DNA from: Neurospora tetrasperma FGSC 2508
Taxonomy: Eukaryota > Ascomycota > Sordariomycetes > Sordariales > Sordariaceae
NCBI RefSeq assembly: GCF_000213175.1
Contig: NW_009799101.1
Coordinates: 1,975,631-2,039,630, forward strand
Reading direction: 5' to 3'
Length of the DNA stretch: 64,000 nucleotides
This document shows positions 1 to 11,829 of this stretch, piece after piece. A program made the translations under genes and the position numbers. Numbering within the stretch: the stretch's first letter is position 1; the number at the start of each line of letters is the position of its first letter. The notes below the pieces were generated by a model that searched no databases, was not told the origin of the DNA, and worked only from the letters and a program-made list of their open reading frames with translations.

Positions 1-247
1 GGGAAACTACTGGTGTAACGCCGCGTCAAACCCCTGTTGTTTTCATTCACCGGACTCTCATTCTGTCTTTTTATATGACCAAACTCCCCGGCTTAATAAC
101 TGAGAACGCCTCCGTAAAACTTAATCCATTGAGGGACACAGTAGCCAGTCCAACCCACAGGAAAACCCGGCCAAGACACTGAACACAAACATCCTCATAC
201 AAGGACTTTTAAAACCCATCAACCGGCGAAGATGTGATAATCTGATA

Positions 248-1232
248 CTAAGCCTTACCGTTCTTCTTCACTTTAACACTACCAGTCCCTTGCCCTGGTC
301 CACCATACTGCTCCTCCAACACCTCCACCGCCCTCTTCAAATCCGGCACCTCACTCGCATCCGCCGGCACGCCCACCCACCTCACAAACCCCATCCTATC
401 GACTGCAAAGGCTCCTCCCATCTGCCAGACCGATCCAGAACTATACGTGCCTCCCGTCCTCTCATGCACAGTCATCTCTTTCCCCTCACCATGTCCATCC
501 CCAGCACTCGAATTGGACCCAACACTGGCCGCCCTCGGTTTCTCTTTCCGTCCCCAAATCCCTTCAGCAACCCCAAGCTTATACGTGTTCCATAGTGCCC
601 ACGGCTTGTAAGCGTACCAGGTGGAGGTGGTGCCTAGGCCCCACTTGGCGTACAGCGCGCGGGACTCGTCGACGATCACGTCGGCTTCCCACTCGCCGCC
701 GACGTCGATCACCCAGGCGTCGGTGTCGGAAGGGGAGGAGTGCGAGACGGCGAGGAAGTGCAGGTTGGGGTGCGACACGGAGAGGGCGGTGAGTAGGCGG
801 AAGGCTTTTTCTGCGACTGGAGTTTTGTTGATTTGGTGGTGTAAGTGATGAAATTGAAGACGAAGAAAAAGAAGAAGAAGAAGAAAAAAAACGAAAAAAA
901 GGAGAGAGAGAGGGGGAGGGGAGATGATGAGAACTGAAGGAAGGGGAGGAGAGGAGAGATAACTTACAAGGACATCCACAATGCCTCAAAAACAGAACCA
1001 CGGTCGGCTTGGCGCTGGGAAATCGGATCTGCTCCGACTGAGGCGCCCTGCCACCCACCAGGGGGACGGGGGATACCTCGTGCGGCTGCTTTTCTGGGTC
1101 GTGCTGCCGGTTGGGTTGGCTTTGAGCTTGGGGAGGGTTAACGTTGATGGGTGGGAAAGTGGTGGTGTCGTATGAAGCCGATGACGGGGTGTAAAGCTGT
1201 GGTGAGCCGTCTTCACCGGCGTAGACGGGCAT
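248..1232 (-). CDS. Thioredoxin-like AhpC/TSA family protein (2 exons, 277 aa)
   Basis: Exons 1232..968 and 816..248; the 151-bp intron has a GTAAGT donor and a CCAG acceptor, and the join gives the motif LRHCGCPFAEK around residues 82-92. That is the redox-loop region of the AhpC/TSA-2 thioredoxin-like fold, with Cys85 and Cys87 as candidate redox residues. The first ~60 residues are Pro/Gln/Ser-rich and probably disordered. A typical second half follows, including DVGGEWEADVIVDESRALY and, near the C-terminus, GGAFAVDRMGFVRWVG. Family members are thought to act as peroxiredoxin-like or thiol oxidoreductases, but the substrate is unknown. Start: the ATG at 1232 opens the exon that carries the motif; longer upstream frames run through unlikely sequence. 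A purine/pyrimidine-rich tract fills the intron. Family call is firm; biochemical role is inference. Confidence 0.82.
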
Positions 1233-2348
1233 TTTGATCCTTGAGGCTGCTTGGGAAGTTGAATGATGATAGGCTGAATGTTTATGCAACGCTTTGGTGT
1301 AGAGCTGAAAAAAAAGAAAAGGTTGTGTAGGTGTGATGAGTAGTCGAGAGGTTATGTCGGTCAGTAGAGATGTATGTACATATATATGGGTGGCGTGGTA
1401 TCGATTGGAACCTTTTTTCGGTGAGGGTCGGTTTGTATAAGTGCCCCTGCACTGGTGGGTGAGGAAGCTATGATAGGCGCTGGGTGCTGTAGCTAGGAAA
1501 TAACGGAACAGGTTACGGTAACATGATGGACTGAGGGTTGAAGCTCTTAAATAAAGTTCAATTGAGGTCATTGCTGTGCAATGATAATGCGTAGAAAACC
1601 GTTGGCCCGCGCTTCCCGAGCTCACAGCTATGCTCAACCGCCCATTGAGGTGGTGTATACCGTCTTACCCCTCAAGATTCTTTGGAGCTTCTAGGCGAGT
1701 CTGCGGGTCGACCAACACGGCGTAGCCAGGGTACGTGTTCCGGGGTTTTAGTGCCTACTAGAACTACAGAATAAAGTACCGGCCTTGGGGAATTGTCATG
1801 CAAGTTCAATCGACTTCTTATGTAGCTTTAATAAAATAGCTATGTGAGTCTTGGGTTCATCTCTAGCTTGGGCCCTTTGGACATGTGCGAATGTTGATTA
1901 CAGTACAAACCAAAGGCCGTAGAACAGCGAGATCATATTGCAAGTCCCAATATTCTGTACACCGTAAGCCCCTTGGCCACCACTTGTTGCCAGGACGGTG
2001 AGCAAAAATCTCAATCGTCCTATTTAACATTGTCTTGAGGAGTCTACAGATTGATAATTGATTGGAGTTATTCCGCATCAAAACCTCTACAATACCCCAT
2101 ACCGTCCGTCCATGCATGTGCTTCTCTTCTGTTCTAATCCCCTTCTCTGTCCCCGCAGCACTTCCACCTTCCCAATGTTTACAAGTGAAGCTTCTTCTTC
2201 CCAAGAGCCCAAAACCAAAATGCGCTTGAAATGCATTCACCACAATAACCACCCAGCCCATTCCATTTTGTACCCCCACGGGAACCGCCCCACCTCTTCA
2301 TAGCTGTCCTATCCAGCGGCCTAGTTAACATCTACCTCTAATCAACAT
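1233..2348. other. Intergenic, no gene recognised
   Basis: Lies between the 5' end of the thioredoxin-like gene and the 3' end of the zinc-cluster gene. Only short frames without recognisable motifs are present. The part next to 1232 is the presumed promoter and leader of the thioredoxin-like gene. Confidence 0.5.
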
Positions 2349-4912
2349 TTAACTAACAGCCAGATACTCTGTCTGAACATCCCACTCACCCTCCAACCCC
2401 CTCAGCTTTCTAAGTAAAACCACCTTATTGCTACTCCTCCTCCTCGAGCCCGTCCCTTCTTCTTTTCCGTCGTCACAGGCCGACATCAGTGCTGCTGTGT
2501 GCACCCGGAAGTGTTCCGGGACATCGTAAGGGGCGTCGGGACTGCGCATCCGTTGGGCTTGCGCTGGCACTGCTGGTGGTGGATGGCTGGGACCGAAGGA
2601 TATACCGGATGATTGTTTCCGTGAACATGATTGTGAGTGTGGGTGTGGTGGAGAATTTGAGTGATGGGCGGTTGCTGTGGGGATACTGTTCCAGTTCAGT
2701 TGATGTTGGTGTTGGTGTTGGTTTTGAACCACCGGGGCGGTCCACGCGGGGGATGTTGTTAATGTTGCTGTGGTTGTTCTTACAGCAGTCACTGCTGCCA
2801 CTTCGGCTGATAATGTCATCGGGACCGTTACAGGCGTGTTGTTCATGTCCACGCCCATGTATATCGTGTTGCTTAACTCAGCAGTGGCATCCATATCGTA
2901 CGATGACGCAGCCGAGTAGGAACAATCGCTGTGTGAGTGCACCGAGTGCTGATCTTCGGCGAGCAGAAGAGATGGGTCGACGGGTAGATCATGCTGGCTC
3001 ATGCTGAGCTTCGACTGGGCGAAATCGATTGTTCCTTCGCCTACCAGTCCAGATCCTGATCCCAAAGAAGAAACTATGGTTGCGGTACCATCGGCGTCGC
3101 TATAACCAAATGGTGTGTCTTGGAGCTCGCTGGACCACATCTCACCTGGGGCAAGAGGGTACGAGAACGGCGTGCTCGTTGCGTCAGGTGGAGATGCTGA
3201 GTGCGATGGGGTATATTCAGAGTACAGATGCCTCTCCTCGAGCCTGATGGTGTATTCAGCTATCGAAGCCATGATGTCGGCGCGCCAGACATTCTCGCGG
3301 CGGGCGGGGTTGCGACGAAGAAGGTCGAGGGCAGCGCGGCGGACTTCGGGATGGCGGCATTTGATGGCGACGAAGAACAAGGGGGCTATGACGTGAGTTT
3401 CGAAACTGAACATGGCCGAGAAGCGTCGTGCGTCTCTTAGTGATGCTGCTGTGCCTGTTACTGTCCCGGCTTTGCTTGTCTGACTTCCGCGCGTTGTGGG
3501 GTTGGAGAGTGTTTCCATGAAAGCGGCTGCGCGGGGAATGATGGCGGAAAAGAAGGAGATGTGGTCATCAAAGGCGGTTTCCTTGGTGCTTAACGCTGTT
3601 GATATCCAAATGTGAATGGTCTTCGTATGTATTTCGATCAAGTCAACACACCCGGATGGGAGAAGCTTTTGGTTTCTTGACAGGAAGAGCGCGAATGCGA
3701 CGTTAAACCTAGACAGCTTCTTCATCATAAGATCCTGCTCCCCTTCCAGTGCCCGCAGTTCTTCCGGTGATACTTGTTGATACTTTGCAGGCTTTGACCT
3801 TTTTGTGAACCTGAGACACTCTTCCATAAAGTCGTGTAGCGCGTACCGAACTTGGTCAATTGTTTCAAAGGTCATTGGAACGTCGGTCAACGTCTTCAAC
3901 GGTACTGGTATAGCAGTAGGATCTCCACCAATCATCAACAACGTTAGACTGATTCGAGTGTACATGGGAACAATGTGATTCCGTATGATCTCAAATTCGG
4001 GGTTCGCGCGCAGCGACGGCTTTCGTTCGAGCTGACTTAACAGCTGGTGCCCTTGTTGTAGGTGGATAAGTGATTCGACATCCTTGACTTGCATAAACTC
4101 GAGAAAGACGAAGAGGATACAGGTGAGAAGTGGTACAAGGGGCCTTGAGTCGACGTCTGGCATCCGGTCCAAAAGACAGGAAATGGCTTTGTTGTATTGG
4201 AATAGCGCAAAAGACTGCTTGTCGGCAATGTCGACGTAGGGCGCCACGACACCGCGTACCATTGCTTCGTGCAGGCTGCTAACAGCCAACACGGCGTGCT
4301 TCACTGCTGGTTCGGATTCACAGATCTGAAGCACAAGCACACGCCAAAAGGCACCGTCAAAGTCACCGGAAAGGCAAGGTGCCGTGACATCCTGGAAGAA
4401 GTGAAAGGAACGTTTCTCGTCCTCGGATGCCCACTGGTAAAAGACAGATAGCGAGCCGCGAGGGTTGTTGGCATCAGTCTGGGACACGCCGCCGGATCTT
4501 CGGGGTCTCCTGCTAATCAAGGTTTTTGCGTCAAGGTATCCATCGCATCTTCGCCCAGTCTTTGTGCAACGGACACAAAACGGTTTTGCCTCATCGCACT
4601 TGACTTTGCGGATTCTGTATGCGAGTGTCAGGTACAATTTCAAGTTGATCGAGGGCGTCAAGGAGAAATCCGGGTGTTGATGTACTCATAAACCCTTGTC
4701 TTTTGTGAGACCAGGCGGCTGGGATGGCGAACTCGGACTTACTTGCAGGTTAGACAGCCGGTTCTTACTTTCTTCGACCCTTTCCTTCCTGACTGAGCAG
4801 GCCGAGGTGCAAGAGAAGATGTTCCCGAGGGGTCTGGACGGGCACCCATGATCGCCATGGCCTCCCTGGTACCCTTAGCTCGGTGATGACTCGTCCCTAT
4901 TTGCTGTTGCAT
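2349..4912 (-). CDS. Zn(2)-Cys(6) binuclear cluster transcription factor (2 exons, 811 aa)
   Basis: Exons 4912..4743 and 4614..2349; the 128-bp intron (GTAAGT..ACAG) splits the zinc cluster. Joined, it reads CLTCKIRKVKCDEAKPFC then VRCTKTGRRCDGY, giving Cys53, 56, 63, 70, 73 and 80 with exact C-x2-C-x6-C-x6-C-x2-C-x6-C spacing. Basic residues precede the cluster. The middle region carries VLAVSSLHEAM, typical of the fungal-specific transcription factor domain 2 family. The last ~250 residues are low-complexity, with a Gln/His run and Ser/Pro/Thr-rich stretches. A nuclear DNA-binding regulator is expected; the target pathway cannot be read from sequence. Start: the most 5' in-frame ATG after an upstream TAG is at 4912; a second ATG at 4858 would give 793 aa. 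No clustered metabolic genes hint at a regulon. Confidence 0.88.
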
Positions 4913-6536
4913 CTTGTTTGTGGAAAGTTGGTAGTGAGTCTAGTTCGGACTCAGAGATCGTTCATGAAATCCGAGCAGTACTGGCTCGGATTCGCGAACT
5001 GGACTAAGAGGAGAGAAGCAGGCAGAATAAAGTCTGCCTTCACTGTGGACTTTGGAAAGAGAGCGAGCCGAAATGTAAGGTGTGGGACATGGATGGGTGA
5101 GATTTTAAGTTGACCGAGAGTAAGCTCCGTGGATCAAGGGTAGAGGGCCGAATTGGTTGTACCATCACATATAAAGGAAAAAAAGTATCTGAGGCGGTTG
5201 TAGCTGGCTAGGCGAGAAAGGATACAATAAGGCCTGGGCTTGGGGCAGTACCCATCAGAACTTTAAACTATACACCCCGCCTAAGATGCGACCCCAACCA
5301 TAGCCATGAGGGAGGTTTAAAATGGGAATGGGATGGGAAAGGGTATAGTGCTGCCGGTAGCGTAGGTGCACGCCGCCTCACTGTCGACCGAACCGGGCAT
5401 GTACCTTTTTGGCCCGTCCCTTGGTGGGATGGTATGATTATGTGCTGGTCCCCTTGTCAATACAAGGCGCCAATCGCATCAGCGAAGGGTAGCAGCAGTA
5501 TTGAGACAGGACCAAGTACATGGCTTGCTAAGCACATATGTTCTTCAAAGGTGTGGAGGAAGAGAAACCGCAGTGAAAGTGGAAGGACCTCCTTGTTCTG
5601 CCATTGTTTTAGGCATGCTCAACTCAAATCAATGCCTTTCTCGTCTGTGCCCGTCTTGTCATACCACGAAACAGGGACCATACAACCCACACGGCTGTGT
5701 ATACTAGCTCTCAGACTTGTGACGACAGGTTCGGGCAGACGAAAAGGGAGTAGACGCGGTACAATAACCAATGGCCGTCTGGATGGATGCAGGACGGTCT
5801 GATCCCATCAGGACTGGAAAGCCACCTGGATATGGATTCTTACGCCTCCTTGACCTACGTAACAATAAAACATGGACAAGTTGTGCTTGAAAAAGAAGAT
5901 AGGCAGAAGGATTTGCTGACAATCCAGAAGCCGCCAAGCCGGGGCAAGGAAACCTTCAGGAAAGCTGCCCGATGTCATGTTACACCGGCGAACAGCATCG
6001 AGGACCGACCCGCGATCATTTGAATCCCGTTGACGTGGAGCATTGTCCTGGTCCTCCATGCTCCCCAGCTTTCGCAGCTTCCTCGGCTTGCCGCATACCC
6101 AACCGCCACTAAGCTCACCTCAACGTTGCTCTAAACCCATCACTACCACTGCGTCGTATGTAATTGAGCAAAAGGGGGACGGCAGTGAAGATTATTGATG
6201 CTGGGAAATTGTTGGCCATCGAAATCAGGCACCCGTTTAACGTCCCGCAGACTGGAAACAGTCGCCGTTGATGTGAGGCATGACAAGGACACAATGGGGC
6301 AGTGAGCGGGAAACGGTGCCAGTTTCCACACTCGGCGTTGGGGAGAGAGGCTCGATCCCTGAAGTCATTAATAATACAGAATCAGGGTGAATCTGCACCA
6401 TTCGTTCGTTCGTCGCTTTTATCGGGTCTGATGCTTGCTGTTCACTTGTTGTTGTTGAGGTTACATCTGCTTGTCACTCTCACAGCCCTGTTGAGGGGTT
6501 GACCCTCAACCCATGAGATCAAAGCAAGGGTTGCTG
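4913..6536. other. Intergenic, promoter side of the zinc-cluster gene and left flank of the transposon island
   Basis: No frame with a recognisable domain. Base composition is ordinary up to about 6.6 kb, so the RIP-like mutation of the neighbouring island does not visibly extend here. Confidence 0.5.
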
Positions 6537-6607
6537 TTCCCACACTCAAACACCTGTGCAGTCTTGGCAAGCGGTGCGTGCGCACACACACACACACACA
6601 CACCGCA
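6537..6607 (+). repeat. Left terminal inverted repeat
   Basis: Begins TTCCCACACTCAAACACCTG, is identical to the complement of the right end for 39 bases, then continues through GCGTGCG and a (CA)n run to CACCGCA. The repeat keeps its CA dinucleotides, unlike the sequence just inside. Confidence 0.88.
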
Positions 6608-8907
6608 CTTCTGTATTGTACAACTTTGTCAAAATCCATTATTTGATAATAATTTCTATATTAAATTAAAGCTATTTCAGTGTGTGAAGTAATTAAGACA
6701 CTAGTAATTAATTAAATCCATTGCGATAATGCCTCCTAAAACGATCCTTAATTTAAAACCTATTAGCGTAAAGCGGTCTTGTATTCGAAGCGGTGTACTA
6801 ATAGTCTATTTTAATAATAATTAAAATAAGGAAGATCCTAGCTTAATAATTTTATAACGCGCCTCCTCCTGGCTTAAAAAGAAGAGTTGTAAAGCTGAGT
6901 AATTTATTAAAGTTATCCCTAAAATTAATCCTCCTAAGAAGAAGGCTATTCTTAAGAAGGTTATTATTAAGAAGAAGGGGAAGGCCCCGGCCGCGGCCGT
7001 AGTTGCTAAAGATCCGACGCTAAAACTGCCCTCGTCCCTTCCCTAATTTCGACCTACTACCCTTATTGATATTTTTAGTAGTAATGAAGATTCTAACGAC
7101 GATAACGAGGTCGAGTAATAGCTCCCTATCCGCCTTACCCCTAAGAAGTGGGCTCTCGATACTTTATTTTATTTATTGGATAACAATAATGGTAAAGTAG
7201 CTTCTCTAATTAAATTAATTGCCTTAGTACTATTAGTTTAGCCCCGCATTTATAAGCCGATTATCTTGATACTACTACCGCTTCCTAAATACTTCTAGTC
7301 GATATAAGTTTAGTTTAGTATAGTTAGTTTGTATATTACCGTTAGTTGTAATAAATTACCCTCTATCGAAGAACGTAGTATATTTAAATAAGTGGAGGTT
7401 GAATAAGATAATAGCGAACTCTATAATTAGCGGTTTGGGACGACCCTGCTTAGTAAGATTAAATAGTTGTAATAAGGTTATATATAAGAGATTATCGATA
7501 GTAATACGGCTGTAAGGATAAAATAATTAATTGTTTTATATAATGTTAGTTATATTGCTACTATTTATAATAACTGTCGCGCCCGGGTTACTATTTATAA
7601 TAAGACTATCTCTAGGAAGGATTTTTTTAATAAGTATAATAATATTGAGTATAAGACTATTATAAAGTTGTACTTCTACTATATTAGCTAATACTACTAT
7701 TTTACTATATTATTTAAATTTTCTAAGCCGCCCACTAGTAAAATCCCCGTTACCTTATCCTCCTATAGTAGTATACCCTCTACCTCTACCCCTTCTTGTA
7801 GTTTAATTAATTCTTTTATTACCCTAATCCTATAAGCGGCCGATACACTATTAATTCGAGGGTTATAGACTCTAGTTGGCACTGAGAAATTTAAGCGTAT
7901 TATAATAAATACTATATTGGTAGAAGTTGAGAAGAATCTAAAGGAGGATTAGTAATAAGAGGAGCGTACGGGGTTGAAGTTATATAGTATTATATATTAG
8001 GAGTTAGTATAGGTATAGGCGTACGGTCTTAGCTATAAGTATAAGAATTATAATAAAGCTATTGGGTATTAAATGTACTATATTATTAATAGGAGTATAA
8101 CCTATTATAATTTTAATACTAAAGATATTAGTAAGTAGGTACGCGTAATCTTATTGGGGAAGGTTATAGTAGTTAACCCGCCTAGTAATTTAATGCGAGA
8201 AATGCTAGAGAATAAAATAGTAGCCGCCTCTATTAGTATTAGTAATAGTAGTAGATGTAAGGGAGGAGGCGATAATCTACTAGTTAATATTAATATTATT
8301 AATAATATTAATAGTAGTAATAATAGTACTAATATAAAAATTATAAATAATCTATTATAAGCTACGCTAAGGAGGGATAATTTTAGAGGTCTATATTAAT
8401 TATACCCTTATTCTCTATACTTATTATACCCGCTACCCTACTAGTACTTCTCTCCTTACTTTCAATTTCCCTAAATTTAACTACCTCCTCCTTATACCGC
8501 CGGCGGCTCTATAGCTAACTTAGTAATTACGGGCAGCTCTAATTATAATAATATAGTAGGCGCTCTCCCCCTACTAGGTAAAGTGGTAATTATCGATTTG
8601 TATACGCCCTTAGAGTATTTTACTATTGTATTTTATAAGTATTTGACCGATTGTAAGATTTTTACTACTAGGCGCGCTAACTTTCCTCTTATTTCTATAG
8701 CGATTATAGTTTTTGCTTAGCTACCAGTACCGTTATTAATCGTACTACTATCAGTAGCAGGTAAGGAGGACGAGGGTAAGGAGATTAGAGAATCCCTAAT
8801 AGAGGCTAGAGAATTATTTATACTACGTCCGTTTATACTTTTAACTTTCGGTTTCCGTTTATTATTATTACCCTCCGCCCCGCCTAATCGATTGGCTAAA
8901 GAGTTTA

Positions 8908-9229
8908 TATAAGGGATCTACAAGGTATACACGCAGGTAGGCCTTGAAAAGAGCTTGAAATAACTGATAAAGAGGAAGAGGGAAGTCTGTACCCTACTGG
9001 TATAGAGCTTCCAACTAAATACACGAAATGCGGTAGGCATCGAAGGTGCCAGAAATGCTAAGGCCAGAAATATAGCCCGTACGGCTCCCGAGGGATGTAC
9101 CTAATAGTAAGCAGTGCATTTAGCACTAAGACGGCTAACGGTAGCTAACTAGCCCGTACACCCAACTAGAGGGCACGCTTGGCTTACACGCCAGGCAAAC
9201 ACATACCCCTAGGCGCCAGCCCCATAATA
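8908..9229 (-). repeat. LTR (3' LTR of the minus-strand element), 322 bp
   Basis: Direct repeat of 10864-11185. Nearly all differences between the two copies that I compared are C/T or G/A transitions. Ends in CCCCATAATA on the plus strand where the other copy has CCCCATAACA. Confidence 0.88.
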
Positions 9230-9230
9230 T

Positions 9231-9250
9231 TACTTCCTACTTCTCCCTTC
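9231..9250 (-). other. Putative polypurine tract
   Basis: On the minus strand the bases just before the 3' LTR read as an almost unbroken purine run (GAAGGGAGAAGTAGGAAGTA). This is where plus-strand synthesis would be primed and it supports the minus orientation. Confidence 0.6.
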
Positions 9251-9799
9251 GAAAAATGGCCAAAAATACTATATATAAGAAAGAATCGCTCTAGCAACCC
9301 TAGTATTCTCGAATACTCCCAACGCCTTACTGCCTAGGTTTTTATAATAGAAAACAATTAAATAAATAATTAATAGCCGAATTACTTAAGTATATTTCCC
9401 TAGGAAAATTCTATTTATTACTTTAATACTTATTATTTATACGTACGCTAGTACTAGCTCCGTTTACCCCCGGGTTGTACGGTGGCTACTATGCTAGGTA
9501 CCCTGAGCTCCGGGAGTTTCGAAATACCCTATAACGCCCAATTCCATCTATCTGTAAAGATTATTATCCTATTATTCCCTATTCCTAATAATAATAGTAT
9601 TTAGTATATATATTTTTAATAAGATTCGCTACTACCTTATGCGCTAGTAGGGTACGCGCAGCTTTCCCGGGTATTTTTAGAGCTTCGCTAGTATTAATAG
9701 AGCCCTAGAATCTACCCTTCGGGTTTTACTAGGCTAATATTTATACTTTAATACTTATTATTATTATTAATTTCATTATTTTCTTCCAGGCCCCCTTCC

Positions 9800-10640
9800 G
9801 ACTTTGGAGTAACCTAAATATATTGGACCTTAACTTTTTTATAATCCTTGGCCTAATAGGAGGGTGAATTGTAAATTATATAAGTACCCTTCTTCTTTTA
9901 CCTCTTTTATTGTATTTCCGTTGGATTATTATTATAGTTATTAAAACCCCCTACTGGGGTAGGCCGAGCCCGGGTAGCGGTAATATTTATTAGTTCTCCT
10001 TTATCAATATAAATAGTAGTATTAGAATTCGAGCTCCTAGAGTGCCCCGTACTACTCCCCTTAAGAAAATTATTACTATTTAAACGTCGAAGGAAGTTAT
10101 AGAGCTCCGGGTAGCTGTTTGGAATTTCCGGTCGTTTATAGAAGCGCTCGAACTATTCGTTATTTAAGGAAGATATTAATGAGTTAATAATAGCTTGGTT
10201 TGGCTATATGTTAATTTTGGTTCTATAAAAGACTTCCTTAAAATAAATAAGAAAGTAGGAAATAGATTCCCTAGATTTCTATTGTAAGGAAAAGAGTTCG
10301 AGGCCCGCTTTCTTATTTTAGTTAACTTCGCTATAGTTAAACCGAAGTTTCTCAAATAGTTTTTCCGGAGTTCGGTTAGTTAGAGAAGATTAGGCGAAGG
10401 CGAATAGGGTCCGATGGATAGCTGGTAAAAGGTTGGAGTAGAGGTAGTAGAATTAGGCTTTTAAATTACTAATTGCCTAATTATTAATATATAATTCTGC
10501 TTTAGTTATATAAATCTATATATTAAAATCCTTCTTATCGCCCGTAAATTTATCAAGATAGGGAAGGATTAGCTTAAGTTAACCGGCGCCGGAGTTAGAA
10601 TTCCCGACTATAGTTTGGAGACGGTTGATTTTGCTAATAA
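9800..10640 (-). pseudogene. RIP-degraded retrotransposon Gag
   Basis: Minus-strand translation near 10,575-10,520 gives LPYLDKFTGDKKDFNI, the hallmark start of the Ty3/gypsy-type retrotransposon Gag domain (usual form DKFTGD.KDF..W). Further on, near 10,130-10,080, it gives PNSYPELYNFLRRLN. In-frame stops are mostly TAG/TAA at positions where Trp or Gln are expected. The Gln/Asn/Thr-rich region towards 9,800 is where a zinc knuckle would sit, but I could not confirm CCHC residues. Boundaries are approximate. The product would have been the capsid-like structural protein of the element; this copy cannot make one. Confidence 0.7.
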
Positions 10641-10863
10641 GAGTTTGAATAGTTATAGTAAACTACTATTAGCGCTCGGATACATTCTAAGCCCAAAGAA
10701 TCGAAGCTATAGCGTAGTATAATAAAATAAAAAGAAAAAAAAGGAAGGTTGGTTAACGGTTGGAGTATTTTTCGGTAGTTGGAAGTTCGGTAATTAGAAT
10801 AGTGGCGAATGTATTGGAAACTATTTAAGGGAGTAGGAGGGTTGAGAAGAGGGTCGGTTATAA

Positions 10864-11185
10864 TATAAGGGATCTACGAAGTATATATGTAGGTAAGCTT
10901 TAAAAAGAGTTTAAAATAACCTATAAAGAGGAAGAGGGAAGTTTGTGCCCTATTGGTACAGAGCTTCTAGCTAAATATACGAAATGCGGTGGGTATTAAA
11001 GGTATTAGAAATATTAAGGCTAGAAATGTAGTCCGTGCGGCTCCTGAGGGATATACCTAATAGCACGTAGTACATTTAGCGCTAAGACGGCTGACGGCAG
11101 CCGACTAGTCCATATACCCAACTAGAGGGCACGCCTAGCTTATACGCCAGGCAAACACATACCCCTAGGCGCCAGCCCCATAACA
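10864..11185 (-). repeat. LTR (5' LTR of the minus-strand element), 322 bp
   Basis: Partner of 8908-9229 and the same length. Keeps the CA end (TG on the minus strand) that the other copy has lost. Confidence 0.88.
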
Positions 11186-11681
11186 ATTTATTACTAAATT
11201 CTTTAAATCTTTTTATTAATATTACTATATTAGGAAGTCGACCGAAGCGGGGCTAGTATATAGAGCTCTAATTACTTTAAGGAATAAATTCTAGAATAAA
11301 GAGGCGCCTCCCAATATATTTGTACTTAGAGAATAGCTAGTAGAGTAGTTTACGAGGCTGGGATTTACCCGCGACCTTTATATAGCATTTAGAGATAGTA
11401 TTAAAAACTTCTTTAAGACTAAATATACGGTACTAGTAATGTAGTTAAATTATAGTATGTATACCCTCTAACCTCTATTACTATAATTTAATTAATTAGT
11501 ATATATTCTAGATTTTTAATTTAATATTGTATTCGAGTATAGCGTTGCTAGAGCTCTCGCTTCTATAGCGGGTAGTACTACCTCTAGTAGTCCCAATAAG
11601 TAATAACGATAATACGAATCGATTTATAGCGAAAGAGGGGGGTTTTTAATATTTTAGTCTTATTATATAAATAATTACAAT

Positions 11682-11789
11682 TTCTAATACTTCTAGTACT
11701 TCTAGTACTTCTAGTACTTCTAGTACTTCTAGTACTTCTAGTACTTCTAGTACTTCTAGTACTTTTAGTATTTCTAGTATTTTTAGTAT
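11682..11789. repeat. 9-bp tandem repeat, about 12 units
   Basis: The unit TTCTAGTAC repeats head to tail, with C-to-T decay in the last units. It lies between the fading end of the plus-strand frame and the 3' end of the minus-strand transposase. Confidence 0.85.
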
Positions 11790-11829
11790 ATAATTTAATT
11801 TAATATATATAAATCTATTTCTCCCTTCT

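Larger units (their letters stand above)
8908..11185 (-). mobile_element. Nested gag-only LTR retrotransposon (about 2.28 kb)
   Basis: Two 322-bp direct repeats enclose 1,634 bp. Read on the minus strand the LTRs begin TGTTATGGGG (or TATTATGGGG after mutation) and end CCCTTATA, matching TG..CA after RIP. The flanks gttta (8903-8907) and attta (11186-11190) form a 5-bp target duplication differing by one G/A transition. A purine-rich tract lies just upstream of the minus-strand 3' LTR. The interior reads as a decayed Gag only and is too short for a polymerase, so the element must have depended on an autonomous relative. Such elements with terminal repeats and only GAG have been called TR-GAG in plants. 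Confidence 0.82.
6729..11657 (+). pseudogene. Decayed long reading frame of unknown identity, interrupted by an LTR element
   Basis: From an ATG at 6729 one plus-strand frame can be followed to 8907. It resumes in the same frame at 11191, after the LTR element and its 5-bp duplication, and fades near 11657, about 880 codons in all. The in-frame stops I read are TAA or TAG, which C-to-T or G-to-A changes make from Gln or Trp codons. I saw no TGA in this frame and needed no frameshift. The N-terminal part is Lys-rich (for example KKKAILKK) followed by a Ser/Asp/Glu-rich stretch, as in nuclear or nucleic-acid-binding proteins. Later parts contain KIFTTRRANFPLISIAI and TRLGFTRDLYIAF. I recognise no domain. 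It could be a second protein of the surrounding transposon or a captured gene. Product unknown. Confidence 0.6.

Noticed and set aside
579-1637. 352-codon minus frame over the thioredoxin-like gene
   Set aside because: It is exon 1 read through the intron into the wrong frame of exon 2, with upstream noncoding sequence added.
11682-11789. CRISPR-like array
   Set aside because: Direct tandem 9-mers without spacers, in a eukaryotic transposon.
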